A stretch of 64,000 nucleotides of DNA from JACVRN01 sp036389255 (GTDB taxonomy: Bacteria > Acidobacteriota > Blastocatellia > Pyrinomonadales > Pyrinomonadaceae): NCBI GenBank assembly GCA_036389255.1, contig DASVQI010000028.1:1-64000 (forward strand), given 5' to 3'. The position numbers were made by a program, and so were the translations under genes. Under the pieces are notes generated by a model. It worked only from the letters and a program-made list of their open reading frames with translations, was not told the origin of the DNA and did no database searches. Each line of letters opens with the position of its first letter. Position 1 is the first letter of the stretch. Shown one piece after another: positions 32,052 through 41,142 of this stretch.

Positions 32052-32756
32052 ATGCTGACACTGGAAAACGTCTCTGTTAACTACGGCGCGATTGAGGCGC
32101 TGACGGGCATCTCCATGCGCGTCGAGCAGGGCGAGGTCGTGACTTTAATCGGCGCGAACGGCGCTGGCAAGACAACCACCTTGCGTACCATTACGGGGCT
32201 GCTTGAGCCAACCCAAGGCAGAATAACCTTTGAAGGCGAAGAGATAGGCGGCAAGCCTACACACAGGCTGGTGGCGCGCGGCATCTCCATGTCGCCGGAA
32301 GGGCGCGGCGTCTTCGCCAACCTGACCGTGCGCGAGAATCTACAGATGGGCGCTTACCTGAAGAAGAACAAGCGCGAGATTGCTCAGGACATGGAGCGAG
32401 CCTTCACCATGTTCCCGCGCCTGAAGGAGCGCGAGGCGCAGAAGGCAGGGACGCTCTCGGGCGGCGAGCAGCAGATGCTCGCTATGGGCCGAGCGCTGAT
32501 GTCTCGCCCGCGCCTGCTCCTTTTGGACGAGCCGTCACTGGGCCTTGCGCCGCTCGTCGTCCACACCATCTTTGAAGCCATTGACGAGATTCGCAGCGAA
32601 GGCATGACAGTCCTGCTCGTAGAACAGAACGCGCACGCCGCGCTCAAACACTCAGACCGCGCCTACGTACTTGAGACGGGCCAGATAGTCATGGAAGGCT
32701 TATCTAAAGACTTGGCCGCAGACCCGCGCATCAAGGAGGCTTATCTGGGCGAGTAG
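32052..32756 (+). CDS. livF: Branched-chain amino acid ABC transporter ATPase LivF
   Basis: The protein has 234 residues, the standard LivF length. Walker A is GANGAGKTTTLRTI (~36), with RGISMSPEGRGVFANLTVRE (LivF hallmark), signature LSGGEQQMLAMGRALM and Walker B LLLLDEPSLGLAPLVV. It ends DPRIKEAYLGE. It is the second ATPase of the importer. No Shine-Dalgarno is visible because a hairpin cassette abuts the start. Confidence 0.95.
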   Translation: MLTLENVSVNYGAIEALTGISMRVEQGEVVTLIGANGAGKTTTLRTITGLLEPTQGRITFEGEEIGGKPTHRLVARGISMSPEGRGVFANLTVRENLQMGAYLKKNKREIAQDMERAFTMFPRLKEREAQKAGTLSGGEQQMLAMGRALMSRPRLLLLDEPSLGLAPLVVHTIFEAIDEIRSEGMTVLLVEQNAHAALKHSDRAYVLETGQIVMEGLSKDLAADPRIKEAYLGE

Positions 32757-32814
32757 CCTGATATCCCTCTTCCCCGCGCCGGAAAAGCTTTCATACAGAT
32801 TCGGAATTAGCCGT

Positions 32815-33237
32815 ATGCGAATCCTCATCTACGCTCTGATTTTCCTGCTTCCATATTCGGCTGCGGCGACTCAGGAGAAAGAGAAGTGGGAGCGCGTTTA
32901 TACGCTGGAAGACGCGACCATTGCTATGAACTCTACGAAGGTAGAGCTTAAGGGAGCCGACCTCGGGCGCGTACAGTTTCGCTGGAACTTCTCCAAGCCG
33001 CAGCCCGTCGGTGACGGCTCGGAAGCTAAATACAAGACGCGCGTAGAGACTGTGGAATTTAATTGCAGCCGCAGGCGCTATCGCCTCACAGCCTTCACGC
33101 TCCTCGATTCCAAAGGCAAGGCGGTCTTGTCGAAAGAGCTTACGCGGGAAGAGCTGGAATGGAAATTCGTCAAAGCCGGAGGCATGATGGAAAGGCTCCT
33201 TGGCCCGGCTTGCAGGCTCATTGAAGAGGCGCGATGA
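32815..33237 (+). CDS. Small exported protein of unknown function
   Basis: The protein has 140 residues. A signal peptide (MRILIYALIFLLPYSAAATQ) predicts export to the periplasm. The mature part is a probable beta-rich domain (WERVYTLEDATIAMNSTKVE, VQFRWNFSKPQPV, VETVEFNCSRRRYRLTAFTL) that resembles surface-adhesin-like or DUF-type small domains of Gram-negatives. No enzyme motif is visible. It follows livF by 58 bases and converges with argH at an 11-base gap. Confidence 0.7.
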   Translation: MRILIYALIFLLPYSAAATQEKEKWERVYTLEDATIAMNSTKVELKGADLGRVQFRWNFSKPQPVGDGSEAKYKTRVETVEFNCSRRRYRLTAFTLLDSKGKAVLSKELTREELEWKFVKAGGMMERLLGPACRLIEEAR

Positions 33238-33248
33238 TAACGCGCAAG

Positions 33249-34637
33249 TTAATTAGCCATGCGTGCGTGTGCTTCGGCCAAAGCTTCTCTGACCCTTTCG
33301 GGCGACGTGCCTCCCGTTTGTGCCTTCGTCGCAAGAGTCTGCTCAAGCGAGAGCGACTGATATACATCCTCATCTATGAGCGATGAGAAGCTTCGAAGCT
33401 CTTCCAGCGAGAGCCCTTCAAGCTCTACTCCGCCTTCTATAGCTCGTAAGACAATGCGCCCGACCACGTCATGCGCCTCTCGAAAGGGCAGCCCCTTTCT
33501 GACAAGATAGTCGGCCAGCTCCGTCGCGTTCATATACCCGCGCATAGCGGCTTGCCTCGCACGGCCTTCGTTAAGACGCGTATTTCTGAGCACCGTCGCC
33601 GTCACCCGAAGCGCCGCGCTCGTCGTGTCGAACGCATCGAAGACGGCCTCCTTGTCCTCCTGCATGTCCTTGTTGTAGGCGAGCGGCAGTCCCTTCAACG
33701 TCGTGAGAAGGGCTACGGTGTGACCGAAGACGCGGCCAGCCTTGCCGCGCACAAGCTCCATTGAGTCAGGGTTCTTCTTCTGCGGCATCAGGCTTGAGCC
33801 TGTGGCGACCGCGTCGCTCAGTTCAAGAAATCCGAACTCGGTCGTGGAGTAAATGATTATGTCTTCGGCCATGCGCGAAAGATGCAGCATGATAAGGCTC
33901 GCGGCGGCGGCAAACTCCACGCAGAAATCCCTGTCGCTCACGCCGTCCAGACTGTTGCGCGAAACGGCCTCGAATTGAAGCTCGCGCGCCACGGCTTCGC
34001 GGTCAATCTTATGCGCCGTGCCGGAGAGCGCGGCGGAGCCCAGAGGCATCACGTTCACACGCCTGCGAATCTCCGAAAGCCGCGCTTCGTCTCGCGTAAG
34101 CATCTCGAAATAGGCCAGACACCAGTGAGCGAAAAGCACAGGCTGCGCCCGTTGCAGGTGCGTGTAACCGGGAATGACCGCCGTCTGATGCTCCTCTGCA
34201 AGCTCAAGCAGCGCGCGCCCGGCCTCTCGCACAGATTCCTTCAGAGCGTCAATCGAGTCGCGCAGCCAGAGCCGCATGGCCGTCGCCACTTGGTCGTTGC
34301 GGCTTCTGCCCGTGTGAAGCTTTCGCCCGGTGTCGCCTATGAGCTGAACCAGACGCGCCTCTATGAAGGAATGAACGTCCTCTGATGTAAGCTCGTCAAA
34401 GTAGCTCGCGTCCGTCCCGGCCCGCTTTCGTATAGTCTGGAGCGCGTTCTTGATTAGGTCACACTCTGCGCGCGTCAGAACGCCCGCGCCCGCCAGCCCC
34501 TCGCAATGCGCAAGGCTGGCGCGCACGTCCGCCTCAAACAGCCTGCGGTCGAAACCGAAAGAGCGGTTGAACTCCACGAAGCTAGCGTCCGCCTCGCCCC
34601 TGAATCTCCCGCCCCATAAATTCTTCGACTCAGCCAC
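33249..34637 (-). CDS. argH: Argininosuccinate lyase
   Basis: The protein has 462 residues from a GTG start behind GGAGGAC. It belongs to the fumarase/aspartase superfamily: LWGGRFRGEADASFVEFN at the start, TGRSRNDQVATAMRLWLRD, PGYTHLQRAQPV and the signature GSSLMPQKKNPDSMEL with the catalytic Ser loop. It splits argininosuccinate into arginine and fumarate, the last step of arginine synthesis. It lies on the opposite strand ~1.5 kb from the argR-argG operon. Confidence 0.97.
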   Translation of the reverse strand: MAESKNLWGGRFRGEADASFVEFNRSFGFDRRLFEADVRASLAHCEGLAGAGVLTRAECDLIKNALQTIRKRAGTDASYFDELTSEDVHSFIEARLVQLIGDTGRKLHTGRSRNDQVATAMRLWLRDSIDALKESVREAGRALLELAEEHQTAVIPGYTHLQRAQPVLFAHWCLAYFEMLTRDEARLSEIRRRVNVMPLGSAALSGTAHKIDREAVARELQFEAVSRNSLDGVSDRDFCVEFAAAASLIMLHLSRMAEDIIIYSTTEFGFLELSDAVATGSSLMPQKKNPDSMELVRGKAGRVFGHTVALLTTLKGLPLAYNKDMQEDKEAVFDAFDTTSAALRVTATVLRNTRLNEGRARQAAMRGYMNATELADYLVRKGLPFREAHDVVGRIVLRAIEGGVELEGLSLEELRSFSSLIDEDVYQSLSLEQTLATKAQTGGTSPERVREALAEAHARMAN

Positions 34638-34759
34638 TCGAAATGTCCTCCATTCGATTCCCGCTTTGATTCTACGCCGACGGCCGTAACTTAATTTATC
34701 TCATCTAATCTTATGCCTGTCCAAAAATGGGTAAGAGACTCAATCGCCGCCCGCTTGCG

Positions 34760-35788
34760 CTACGGCTTGACCCGCAGCACCAGAGGCATCGCCTTATCCG
34801 GCGCGGCGGTCACTATCTCGCGGCTGAATCGCAGCGTCGTCCCGTCGAACATCCACTCGCCGTCGCTGCAACGCGAGCCGGTTTCGATTGGCTTCCCCTC
34901 GCGCACGCGCAGAGCGTTCGCCGTAGCCTCGCGCTCTGCGCGGTAGCGGAACGCGCGCCGCCAAACCGATGTAAGGTCTGTTCCCAGCTCGTTCACGGGC
35001 GCGCTCACGTCGCACCGTGTGAGATTGAACAGCTCTTCTGCTATCAGGCGGTCGTGATCAACCGACGCCGCGAGCCATTTAGTCGGAAAAATCTGCGCGC
35101 CATCATCCCTGTAAGACGCCGTCTGAAACTGAAACGCCTCAATCAACGGCCGCACGTTGTCTCGCTCGCGCAATTCGCTGAGCCACGCAGGCTGAGGCAG
35201 CGCCATTTTCCATGCGACCGCGTTAATCATCCGTGCCATAGACAACGCGGCGGTCTGCGCCATCATCTGCGGATGCGCGTCCAGCGTGCGGGAGAGCTTC
35301 CACACGGCGTGCAGGTCGTCCCACGCCGCCGAATCGTTCGCGCGAGCTTTCACGAGAGCGCTCGCAACCAGCGCCCTCGCCACCGTCAGCTGCATAGTGC
35401 GCCTCGCATTCGCTCCGTCCCCGCCGCCAATTCCGTCCTCGCTCTCCCAGACTACGGCCTCGCGCAGCAGCAGCTCGCGGATAGCGGAGACGTCCGGCAG
35501 CGTCGGCGGCGGCTCATTGATGTTGAGTTCGCCCCGCGTAATCTCACGCGCAACAAAATCGTCTACGGCCTCGGGGCTCGACAACGCGTTTGCGAGCGCC
35601 GTCAGCTTCACAGAGGCTTCATTGGCCTTCTGCGGCGGCCACCGCTCACTGACCGCGTCGAGCGTCCCCATCCCTCCCGGCCACGGCCGGGCGGCCGAGG
35701 TGGCGACGGCACCTTTGTTCCTGAACCACAAGCCGACCGACGCGACGAGGCCAATTGCGACTATGACTATCAGCGCTGCTTTCTTCAT
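34760..35788 (-). CDS. Membrane-anchored hypothetical protein
   Basis: The protein has 342 residues. An N-terminal helix (MKKAALIVIVAIGLVASVGL) is a signal anchor or uncleaved signal. The rest is mostly helical and probably extracytoplasmic, with no recognised domain (TRGELNINEPPPTLPDVSAI, MQLTVARALVASALVKARAN, AWDDLHAVWKLSRTLDAHPQ). Internal spacing suggests TPR-like helix pairs, but I cannot confirm them. It is isolated between argH and argR, and its function is unknown. Confidence 0.65.
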   Translation of the reverse strand: MKKAALIVIVAIGLVASVGLWFRNKGAVATSAARPWPGGMGTLDAVSERWPPQKANEASVKLTALANALSSPEAVDDFVAREITRGELNINEPPPTLPDVSAIRELLLREAVVWESEDGIGGGDGANARRTMQLTVARALVASALVKARANDSAAWDDLHAVWKLSRTLDAHPQMMAQTAALSMARMINAVAWKMALPQPAWLSELRERDNVRPLIEAFQFQTASYRDDGAQIFPTKWLAASVDHDRLIAEELFNLTRCDVSAPVNELGTDLTSVWRRAFRYRAEREATANALRVREGKPIETGSRCSDGEWMFDGTTLRFSREIVTAAPDKAMPLVLRVKP

Positions 35789-36043
35789 CGTTACCTCAGA
35801 TTAGAATCACCGCCCTGCGAAAAGCCGTGGCGAACGAAACCGACACGACTGATTCAGGAAAACCGCGTGCCAGCCGCTCAGGCCCTGGACAGAGGAATGC
35901 GCCCTCGCCTCATTCAGCGCTACAGGCCCTTTTAGTGTACCAGAGACAGGCAAGACTGCGGCCAGTCTAGGCATGCCGCTAAATGAATCGTCGCAGCCCG
36001 GCAGGTTCTTTTAGCTTACTGAATAAGTTAAGCCCTTTTTAAT
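35789..36043. other. Intergenic region upstream of argR
   Basis: No gene is supported. Together with the promoter and operator entries that follow, it separates the divergent hypothetical gene from argR. A TTTTAGCTTACTGAATAAG stretch near 36010 is AT-rich, but no other signal is seen. Confidence 0.5.
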
Positions 36044-36072
36044 TTGACCTTCATGCATCTTTGCTGTAATTT
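36044..36072 (+). promoter_or_regulatory. Predicted sigma-70 promoter of the argR-argG operon
   Basis: The -35 box TTGACC (36044-36049) and -10 box TAATTT (36067-36072) have 17-base spacing. The transcript would start near 36080, inside the operator-like sites. Binding of ArgR there would block transcription. Confidence 0.6.
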
Positions 36073-36090
36073 TATGCATCTATGCAATCA

Positions 36091-36111
36091 TTATGCAAAT
36101 TAATTGCATAA
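36091..36111 (+). promoter_or_regulatory. Putative ARG-box operator
   Basis: TTATGCAAATTAATTGCATAA is an 8-bp inverted repeat with a 5-base AT centre, like the ~18-bp ARG boxes bound by ArgR hexamers. A second weaker site (TTTATGCATCTATGCAATCA, 36071-36090) stands directly before it, giving the usual tandem arrangement. It overlaps the predicted transcription start of argR, so autoregulation is likely. Confidence 0.65.
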
Positions 36112-36119
36112 AAAGAGCC

Positions 36120-36536
36120 ATGCAGAAAGAGCAGAGACAGAAAAAGATTTTGAGTTTGATACGTGCCAAGCGCATCGGCACGCAGGATGAGCTGAAGGAG
36201 CATCTTGAGCGGTCAGGGGTTCCGGCTACGCAGTCGAGCGTGTCGCGCGACCTGCTTGAGCTTGGCATAGTCAAGCACAACGGCCATTACACGGTGCCCA
36301 AGGCCCAGACGGGCGCGGCTGCGCGCGGGCTGCTTGAGCTTTTGACGGCGGGAGATGCGCTGGTCATTGCTCGCTGCGAGCCGGGGCTGGCATCAGCCGT
36401 GGCGGTGGAGATTGACCGCGCGGGGGTTGAAGAGATTGTCGGAACCTTGGCGGGCGAAGACACGGTCTTTATAGCCGTCACTGAGCGGCGGGCGCAGCGC
36501 CCCGCCATCAAAAAAATCTGGGAGCTGTTCGGCTGA
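36120..36536 (+). CDS. argR: Arginine repressor ArgR
   Basis: The protein has 138 residues from ATG 36120. An upstream in-frame ATG (36093) lies inside the palindromic operator and is rejected. The N-terminal winged helix (~1-65) has QKKILSLIRAKRIGTQDELK and PATQSSVSRDLLELGIVKHN. The C-terminal arginine-binding and hexamer domain (~75-138) has GDALVIARCEPGLASAVAVE and TLAGEDTVFIAV. ArgR senses arginine and represses biosynthesis genes. It leads the arg operon, with argG 16 bases behind. Confidence 0.95.
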   Translation: MQKEQRQKKILSLIRAKRIGTQDELKEHLERSGVPATQSSVSRDLLELGIVKHNGHYTVPKAQTGAAARGLLELLTAGDALVIARCEPGLASAVAVEIDRAGVEEIVGTLAGEDTVFIAVTERRAQRPAIKKIWELFG

Positions 36537-36552
36537 AGGGAAAAGAGAAGAA

Positions 36553-37752
36553 GTGTCTGAGAAGAAGATAAAGAAGATTGTGCTGGCGTATTCGGGCGGG
36601 CTGGATACTTCCGTCATGCTGCGTTGGATAAAGGAGCGCTACGGCTGCGAAGTGGTTTGCTACTGCGCGGACGTGGGTCAGGGACAGGAGCTTGAGGGGC
36701 TTGAGGCTAAGGCTCTTGAGACAGGCGCGTCCAAGCTTTACGTGGAAGACCTGCGCGAAGAGTTCGTGCGCGAGTACGTCTGGACTGCCGTTAAAGCCAA
36801 CGCGGTTTACGAGGGCGTGTACCTGCTCGGAACTTCTCTGGCGCGTCCCGTGATTGCCAAGCGACAGATTGAGATTGCGCGCCGCGAGGGGGCCGACGCC
36901 GTAGCTCACGGGGCGACGGGTAAGGGAAACGACCAGGTCAGATTCGAGCTGACTTATTACGCGCTTGAGCCTGACATAAAGGTGGTAGCGCCGTGGCGCG
37001 AATGGGAGTTCAAGGGGCGCTCGGATTTAATCGCTTACGCCGCGAAGCACAAGATTCCTGTGACGGCGACCGCCGAGAAGCCTTACTCGACTGACCGCAA
37101 CCTGATGCACGTCTCTTACGAGGGCGGGATTCTGGAAGACCCTTGGGCAGAGCCTCCGGCAGACATCTTCCAGTTGACTAACCGGCCGGAGGATGCGCGA
37201 AGCGATGCCGAATACATAGAGATAAGCTTTGATAAGGGAGAGCCTGTGGCCATAGACGGCGAGCCGCTCGGCGCCGTCGCTCTGCTCGAAGCTCTGAATG
37301 AGAAGGGCGGCGAGCACGGTATAGGCCGGGTGGATTTAGTAGAGAACCGCTTCGTCGGAATGAAGTCGCGCGGGGTCTACGAGACGCCGGGCGTGACCAT
37401 CTTGCAGGCGGCTCACCGCGCGCTCGAATCAATCACTATGGACAGAGAAGTCCTGCGGCTCAGGGATTCGCTCGGCGTGAAATTCTCTGAGAGCGTTTAC
37501 TACGGCTTCTGGTTCGCGCCGGAGTTCGAGTTGATGAGAAAGCTGATTGACGACACGCAACTGAGCGTGACGGGTGACGTGAGGCTGAAGCTTTACAGGG
37601 GAAACGTAGTGGTAGCGGGACGGCGCTCGCCGCGCTCGCTCTACAGTGAGCGGCTGGCAACGTTCGAGGCCGATTCGGTCTACAACCAGCGCGACGCAGA
37701 GGGCTTTATCAAGCTGAACGCGCTGCGGCTCAGGCTGAAGGGGATGAGCTAA
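36553..37752 (+). CDS. argG: Argininosuccinate synthase
   Basis: The protein has 399 residues with a GTG start. It has the N-type ATP pyrophosphatase loop LAYSGGLDTSVMLRW (~10-24), then GATGKGNDQVRFELTYYAL, APWREWEF and TYEGG-like MHVSYEGGILEDPW. It joins citrulline and aspartate using ATP. It is the first enzyme gene of the operon, directly after argR. Confidence 0.97.
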   Translation: MSEKKIKKIVLAYSGGLDTSVMLRWIKERYGCEVVCYCADVGQGQELEGLEAKALETGASKLYVEDLREEFVREYVWTAVKANAVYEGVYLLGTSLARPVIAKRQIEIARREGADAVAHGATGKGNDQVRFELTYYALEPDIKVVAPWREWEFKGRSDLIAYAAKHKIPVTATAEKPYSTDRNLMHVSYEGGILEDPWAEPPADIFQLTNRPEDARSDAEYIEISFDKGEPVAIDGEPLGAVALLEALNEKGGEHGIGRVDLVENRFVGMKSRGVYETPGVTILQAAHRALESITMDREVLRLRDSLGVKFSESVYYGFWFAPEFELMRKLIDDTQLSVTGDVRLKLYRGNVVVAGRRSPRSLYSERLATFEADSVYNQRDAEGFIKLNALRLRLKGMS

Positions 37753-37789
37753 AGAGCGTGAGTGCTCAAGAAGACGGAGGACTGGAGCG

Positions 37790-38866
37790 ATGGTGTTGAC
37801 GAAGACGGTTGACGAAGCGGCGGCCGCGAGCGTGATGGTGGTCGAAGCCGACAAGGTAGGCTCGGCTGCGTCCTTGCTTAATCTGTCTAGGACGGTGGCG
37901 GTCGTCGGGCGGGGCGCGAAGCCGCGTGCCGGTGACGTGGTAGTCGTGCGAACAATCTCGGACAGCGCGACCTATAACCAGTTGGAGCTGCCTACGGGGC
38001 GGCTGGCGAAGATTAATCCGGGCGACGTGCTGGTAGGCGTGCTTGGCCGTCGTCGCGCCCTGAAAGGCTTCGTGGGCGATGTGCCCGAAGAGGTCTTTGC
38101 CGGAGACAGTCTTCATCTGCTGAACATGGGCGGCGTGATAGGGCGCTGCACCGGCCATCATTCCAGCTTGAGCGACGCCATCAGCGTCGAAGTCATCGGC
38201 TTGGCCTGTGACGCGACGGGCCGCGTGCTCAACATCTCGGACGCCGCTCTGCCCCTGCGGGATGATTTAAGCGAGAGTGCGCCGCTAGTCATTGTCGCCG
38301 GCACCTGCATGAATAGCGGCAAGACCTATGCGGCAACTGAAGTCATAAAGCAGGCGACGCGCGCGGGGCTCAGGGTCGCTGCGGCCAAGCTGTCGGGCGT
38401 GGCCTGCCTGCGCGATACGCTCAACATGGCTGACCACGGGGCCATTGCCACCGCAAGCTTTCTCGACTGCGGGCTCCCTTCGACCGTGGGCGCTGGCGAC
38501 CTCGCGCCCGTAGCCAAAGCCGTCATCGCGCGGCTCAACGAGAGCGCGCCCGACATGATTGTGATAGAGCTTGGCGACGGAATCCTTGGCGGCTACTCGG
38601 TAGACTCTGTCTTTGAAGACCAGCAGCTACGCGCGGCCACGAGCGCCATCATCTTCTGCGCCTCCGATTACGTGGGCGCGTGGGGCGGCATAGAGCTTTT
38701 CCGTCGTCGCGGCATTCAGGTAGACGTCATCGCGGGCTCCGTCACGGATTCGCAGATGGGCGAGGACTACATAGAGCAGGAGTTCAACGTCCCGGCCGGT
38801 AACGCGCGGCGCAACGGCGCTAGGCTCTTCCAGATTGTGCAGTCGAAGCTTGCGAAAGCGGCTTAA
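37790..38866 (+). CDS. P-loop protein of unknown function inside the arginine operon
   Basis: The protein has 358 residues. Residues ~1-160 form a beta-rich domain (VVVRTISDSATYNQLELPTG, KINPGDVLVGVLGRRRALKG). Residues ~165-350 form a P-loop NTPase, with Walker A GTCMNSGKT (171-179), AAKLSGVACLRDTLNMADHG and IVIELGDGILGGYSVDSVFE, which recalls DUF1611 or MobB-like NTPases. It has good ribosome spacing (GACGGAGGACTGGAGCG) and sits 37 bases after argG and 22 before argC, so it is part of the operon. Its role in arginine synthesis or regulation is unknown. Confidence 0.8.
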   Translation: MVLTKTVDEAAAASVMVVEADKVGSAASLLNLSRTVAVVGRGAKPRAGDVVVVRTISDSATYNQLELPTGRLAKINPGDVLVGVLGRRRALKGFVGDVPEEVFAGDSLHLLNMGGVIGRCTGHHSSLSDAISVEVIGLACDATGRVLNISDAALPLRDDLSESAPLVIVAGTCMNSGKTYAATEVIKQATRAGLRVAAAKLSGVACLRDTLNMADHGAIATASFLDCGLPSTVGAGDLAPVAKAVIARLNESAPDMIVIELGDGILGGYSVDSVFEDQQLRAATSAIIFCASDYVGAWGGIELFRRRGIQVDVIAGSVTDSQMGEDYIEQEFNVPAGNARRNGARLFQIVQSKLAKAA

Positions 38867-38888
38867 CTTCTTCCGGTAGATTTTTAAG

Positions 38889-39920
38889 ATGAAGAGATTG
38901 AAGGTAGGGATATTTGGCGGTTCGGGTTACGGCGGCGCGGAGCTTCTGCGCATACTGCTGTTTCACCCGCACGTTGACGTGTCGCTGGTGACGGCCAACG
39001 AGCACGCGGGCAAGATGGTCGGCGCGGTGCATCGCAATCTGCTCGGCCTGACGAATCTCTCTTTCACACGCGCGCCCGAAGAGCTTGAGAGTTTGGCCGA
39101 TTTGGACTTTCTCTTTCTCGCGCTCCCGCACGGGCAGGCCATGGAGATAGCGCCTCGTCTGCCCGATGGGGTGCGCGCGATTGACCTGTCGGGCGATTTT
39201 CGTTTGAGCGACCCGGCGGAGTTCGAGAAGCATTACGGGCGCGGGCACAGCTCGCCTGAGCTTCAGCCGGAATTTGTCTACGGCCTGACGGAGACGAATC
39301 GCGCGCAGATTGCCGGGGCGCGTTTCATAAGCAATCCCGGTTGCTTTGCCACGGCAACGCTGCTCGGCCTCGCGCCGCTAGCGGCCGCAGGCGTCTTGAG
39401 CGGGCGCGTCATCGTTGACGCCAAGACCGGCTCGTCCGGCTCCGGCGCTAAACCTGCGACGAACACGCATCACCCGCAGCGCATGAACTCCTTCTACGCT
39501 TACAAGCCATTCACGCACCAGCACGTGCCGGAGATAGAGCAGGCGCTTCATGCCGTGGGCGACTGGACGAGCGAGCTTGTCTTTATGACGCACAGCCTGC
39601 CGGTCGCGCGCGGCATCTTCGCCTCGATTTATGCCGAGACGAAGAATGATATGACGACGGATGAAGTGCGCGGCCTCTTCGCGGACTTTTACAACGAGGC
39701 TTTCTTCGTGCGGCTGGTTGAAGGCTCGCCCGACATCAACTGGGTCAAGACCACTAACTTCTGCGACATAGGCACGGCCTCTCGCGGGCGGCAGGTCGTG
39801 GTCTTCTCCGCGCTGGACAATCTGGTCAAAGGCGCAGCCGGACAGGCCGTGCAGAACATGAACCTGATGGCCGGATTAGATGAGAAGACCGGCCTGATTC
39901 TGCCGGGGACAAATCCATAG
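38889..39920 (+). CDS. argC: N-acetyl-gamma-glutamyl-phosphate reductase
   Basis: The protein has 343 residues. An NAD(P)-binding start (VGIFGGSGYGGAELLRILLF) is followed by the active-site Cys in FISNPGCFATATLLGLAPL and the HHPQRMNSFYAYKPFTHQHV region. It reduces the acylated glutamyl phosphate to the semialdehyde, the third step of arginine synthesis. argD follows after 3 bases. If the pathway is succinylated (see argF'), it would use the succinyl substrate. Confidence 0.96.
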   Translation: MKRLKVGIFGGSGYGGAELLRILLFHPHVDVSLVTANEHAGKMVGAVHRNLLGLTNLSFTRAPEELESLADLDFLFLALPHGQAMEIAPRLPDGVRAIDLSGDFRLSDPAEFEKHYGRGHSSPELQPEFVYGLTETNRAQIAGARFISNPGCFATATLLGLAPLAAAGVLSGRVIVDAKTGSSGSGAKPATNTHHPQRMNSFYAYKPFTHQHVPEIEQALHAVGDWTSELVFMTHSLPVARGIFASIYAETKNDMTTDEVRGLFADFYNEAFFVRLVEGSPDINWVKTTNFCDIGTASRGRQVVVFSALDNLVKGAAGQAVQNMNLMAGLDEKTGLILPGTNP

Positions 39921-39923
39921 AAG

Positions 39924-41114
39924 ATGGCTACAGAAACGATTTCAAAATTACCGGAAGTGAAGGCGAGCGAAGACCGCTTTCAGTTGGCTACCTACAAGAA
40001 GATGCCGCTCGTGGCAGAGCGCGGGCTTGGCGTGTGGCTCTATACGAGCGGCGGCGAGCGTTACCTTGATTTGTACGGCGGCCATGCCGTGGCGGCCACG
40101 GGTCATTGCCACCCGCGAGTCGTAGAGGCGCTCAGAGAGCAGTCGTCGCGGCTGCTCTTCTACTCCAACCTTGTCTACTCGGAGGTGCGTGCGCGTGCGG
40201 CTGAGAAGCTGGTCAGCCTAGCGCCCGCGCCGCTCTCCAAAGCCTTCTTCTGTAATTCCGGGACTGAGGCCAACGAGAACGCCATGCGTATGGCGCGCAT
40301 GGCTACGGGAAGGGAAAAGATTATAACTTTTTCAGGCGGCTTCCACGGGCGCACGGCCGACTCCATCAGCGCGACCTTTCTCGGTAAGTATCGAGAGCTT
40401 GGGCGGCCTGTTGTTCCCGGCCACCTCGAAGCGGAGTTCGGAGACATAGAGTCCGTGAAGCACATCGCGGACGAATCGGTCGCGGCGATTATGCTTGAGC
40501 CGATTCAATCTATGGCGGGCGTCAGGCAGGCCGGAGCAGAATTTTATAGAGAGCTGCGAGAGCTTGCGTACAGCCTCGGCATTCTGCTGATTTACGACGA
40601 AGTGCAGACGGGCGTGGGGCGCACGGGTGACTGGTTCTTTGCCGGAAGCGAAGCGGGCGCTTCTGTCGTGCCAGACATCGTCACGCTCGCAAAGGCGCTG
40701 GGAAGCGGCGTGCCGGTGGGCGCGTGCCTTGTGACTGAAGCCGTAGCTTCGCACATTAAAGAGAATGACCTCGGCACGACTTTCGGCGGCGGGATGCTGG
40801 CGATGGCCGCCGTCACGGCTACGCTTGAGGCGATTGAAGAAGACTCCATGCTTGAGAATGTTCGGGAAGTCGAAAGCTACCTGCGCGAGCGGTTGGCGCA
40901 AGTGCCGCAGGTCGCGCGCGTGCGCGGGTGCGGATTTCTGCTCGGGCTGGAGTTCGAGGAAAAGGCCGCGCCCGTTCATCAGGCGCTGCTCGAACGACGA
41001 ATCATCACTGGCACCTCAAGCGACCCGAAGGTGCTGAGACTGCTTCCACCACTCTGTTTGAAAAGAGAAGAGGTTGACCTGTTCATAGAAGCTTTGAAGG
41101 AGACGGAACTGTAG
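39924..41114 (+). CDS. argD: Acetylornithine (acylornithine) aminotransferase
   Basis: The protein has 396 residues and is a class III PLP aminotransferase. It contains YLDLYGGHAVAATGHCHPRV, FFCNSGTEANENAMRMAR, SGGFHGRTADSISATF, LIYDEVQTGVGRTGDWFFAG and TLAKALGSGVPVGACL with the PLP Lys. It makes N-acyl-ornithine from the semialdehyde. It lies between argC and argF' with short gaps. Confidence 0.95.
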   Translation: MATETISKLPEVKASEDRFQLATYKKMPLVAERGLGVWLYTSGGERYLDLYGGHAVAATGHCHPRVVEALREQSSRLLFYSNLVYSEVRARAAEKLVSLAPAPLSKAFFCNSGTEANENAMRMARMATGREKIITFSGGFHGRTADSISATFLGKYRELGRPVVPGHLEAEFGDIESVKHIADESVAAIMLEPIQSMAGVRQAGAEFYRELRELAYSLGILLIYDEVQTGVGRTGDWFFAGSEAGASVVPDIVTLAKALGSGVPVGACLVTEAVASHIKENDLGTTFGGGMLAMAAVTATLEAIEEDSMLENVREVESYLRERLAQVPQVARVRGCGFLLGLEFEEKAAPVHQALLERRIITGTSSDPKVLRLLPPLCLKREEVDLFIEALKETEL

Positions 41115-41142
41115 GGGCAGGGCTTTTCCCGCGAATGGATTG

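Noticed and set aside
34727..35935. Plus-strand frame of 402 codons opposite the hypothetical membrane protein
   Set aside because: The reading is rich in Arg and His, as expected of an antisense frame. The minus-strand protein has a proper signal anchor and start.
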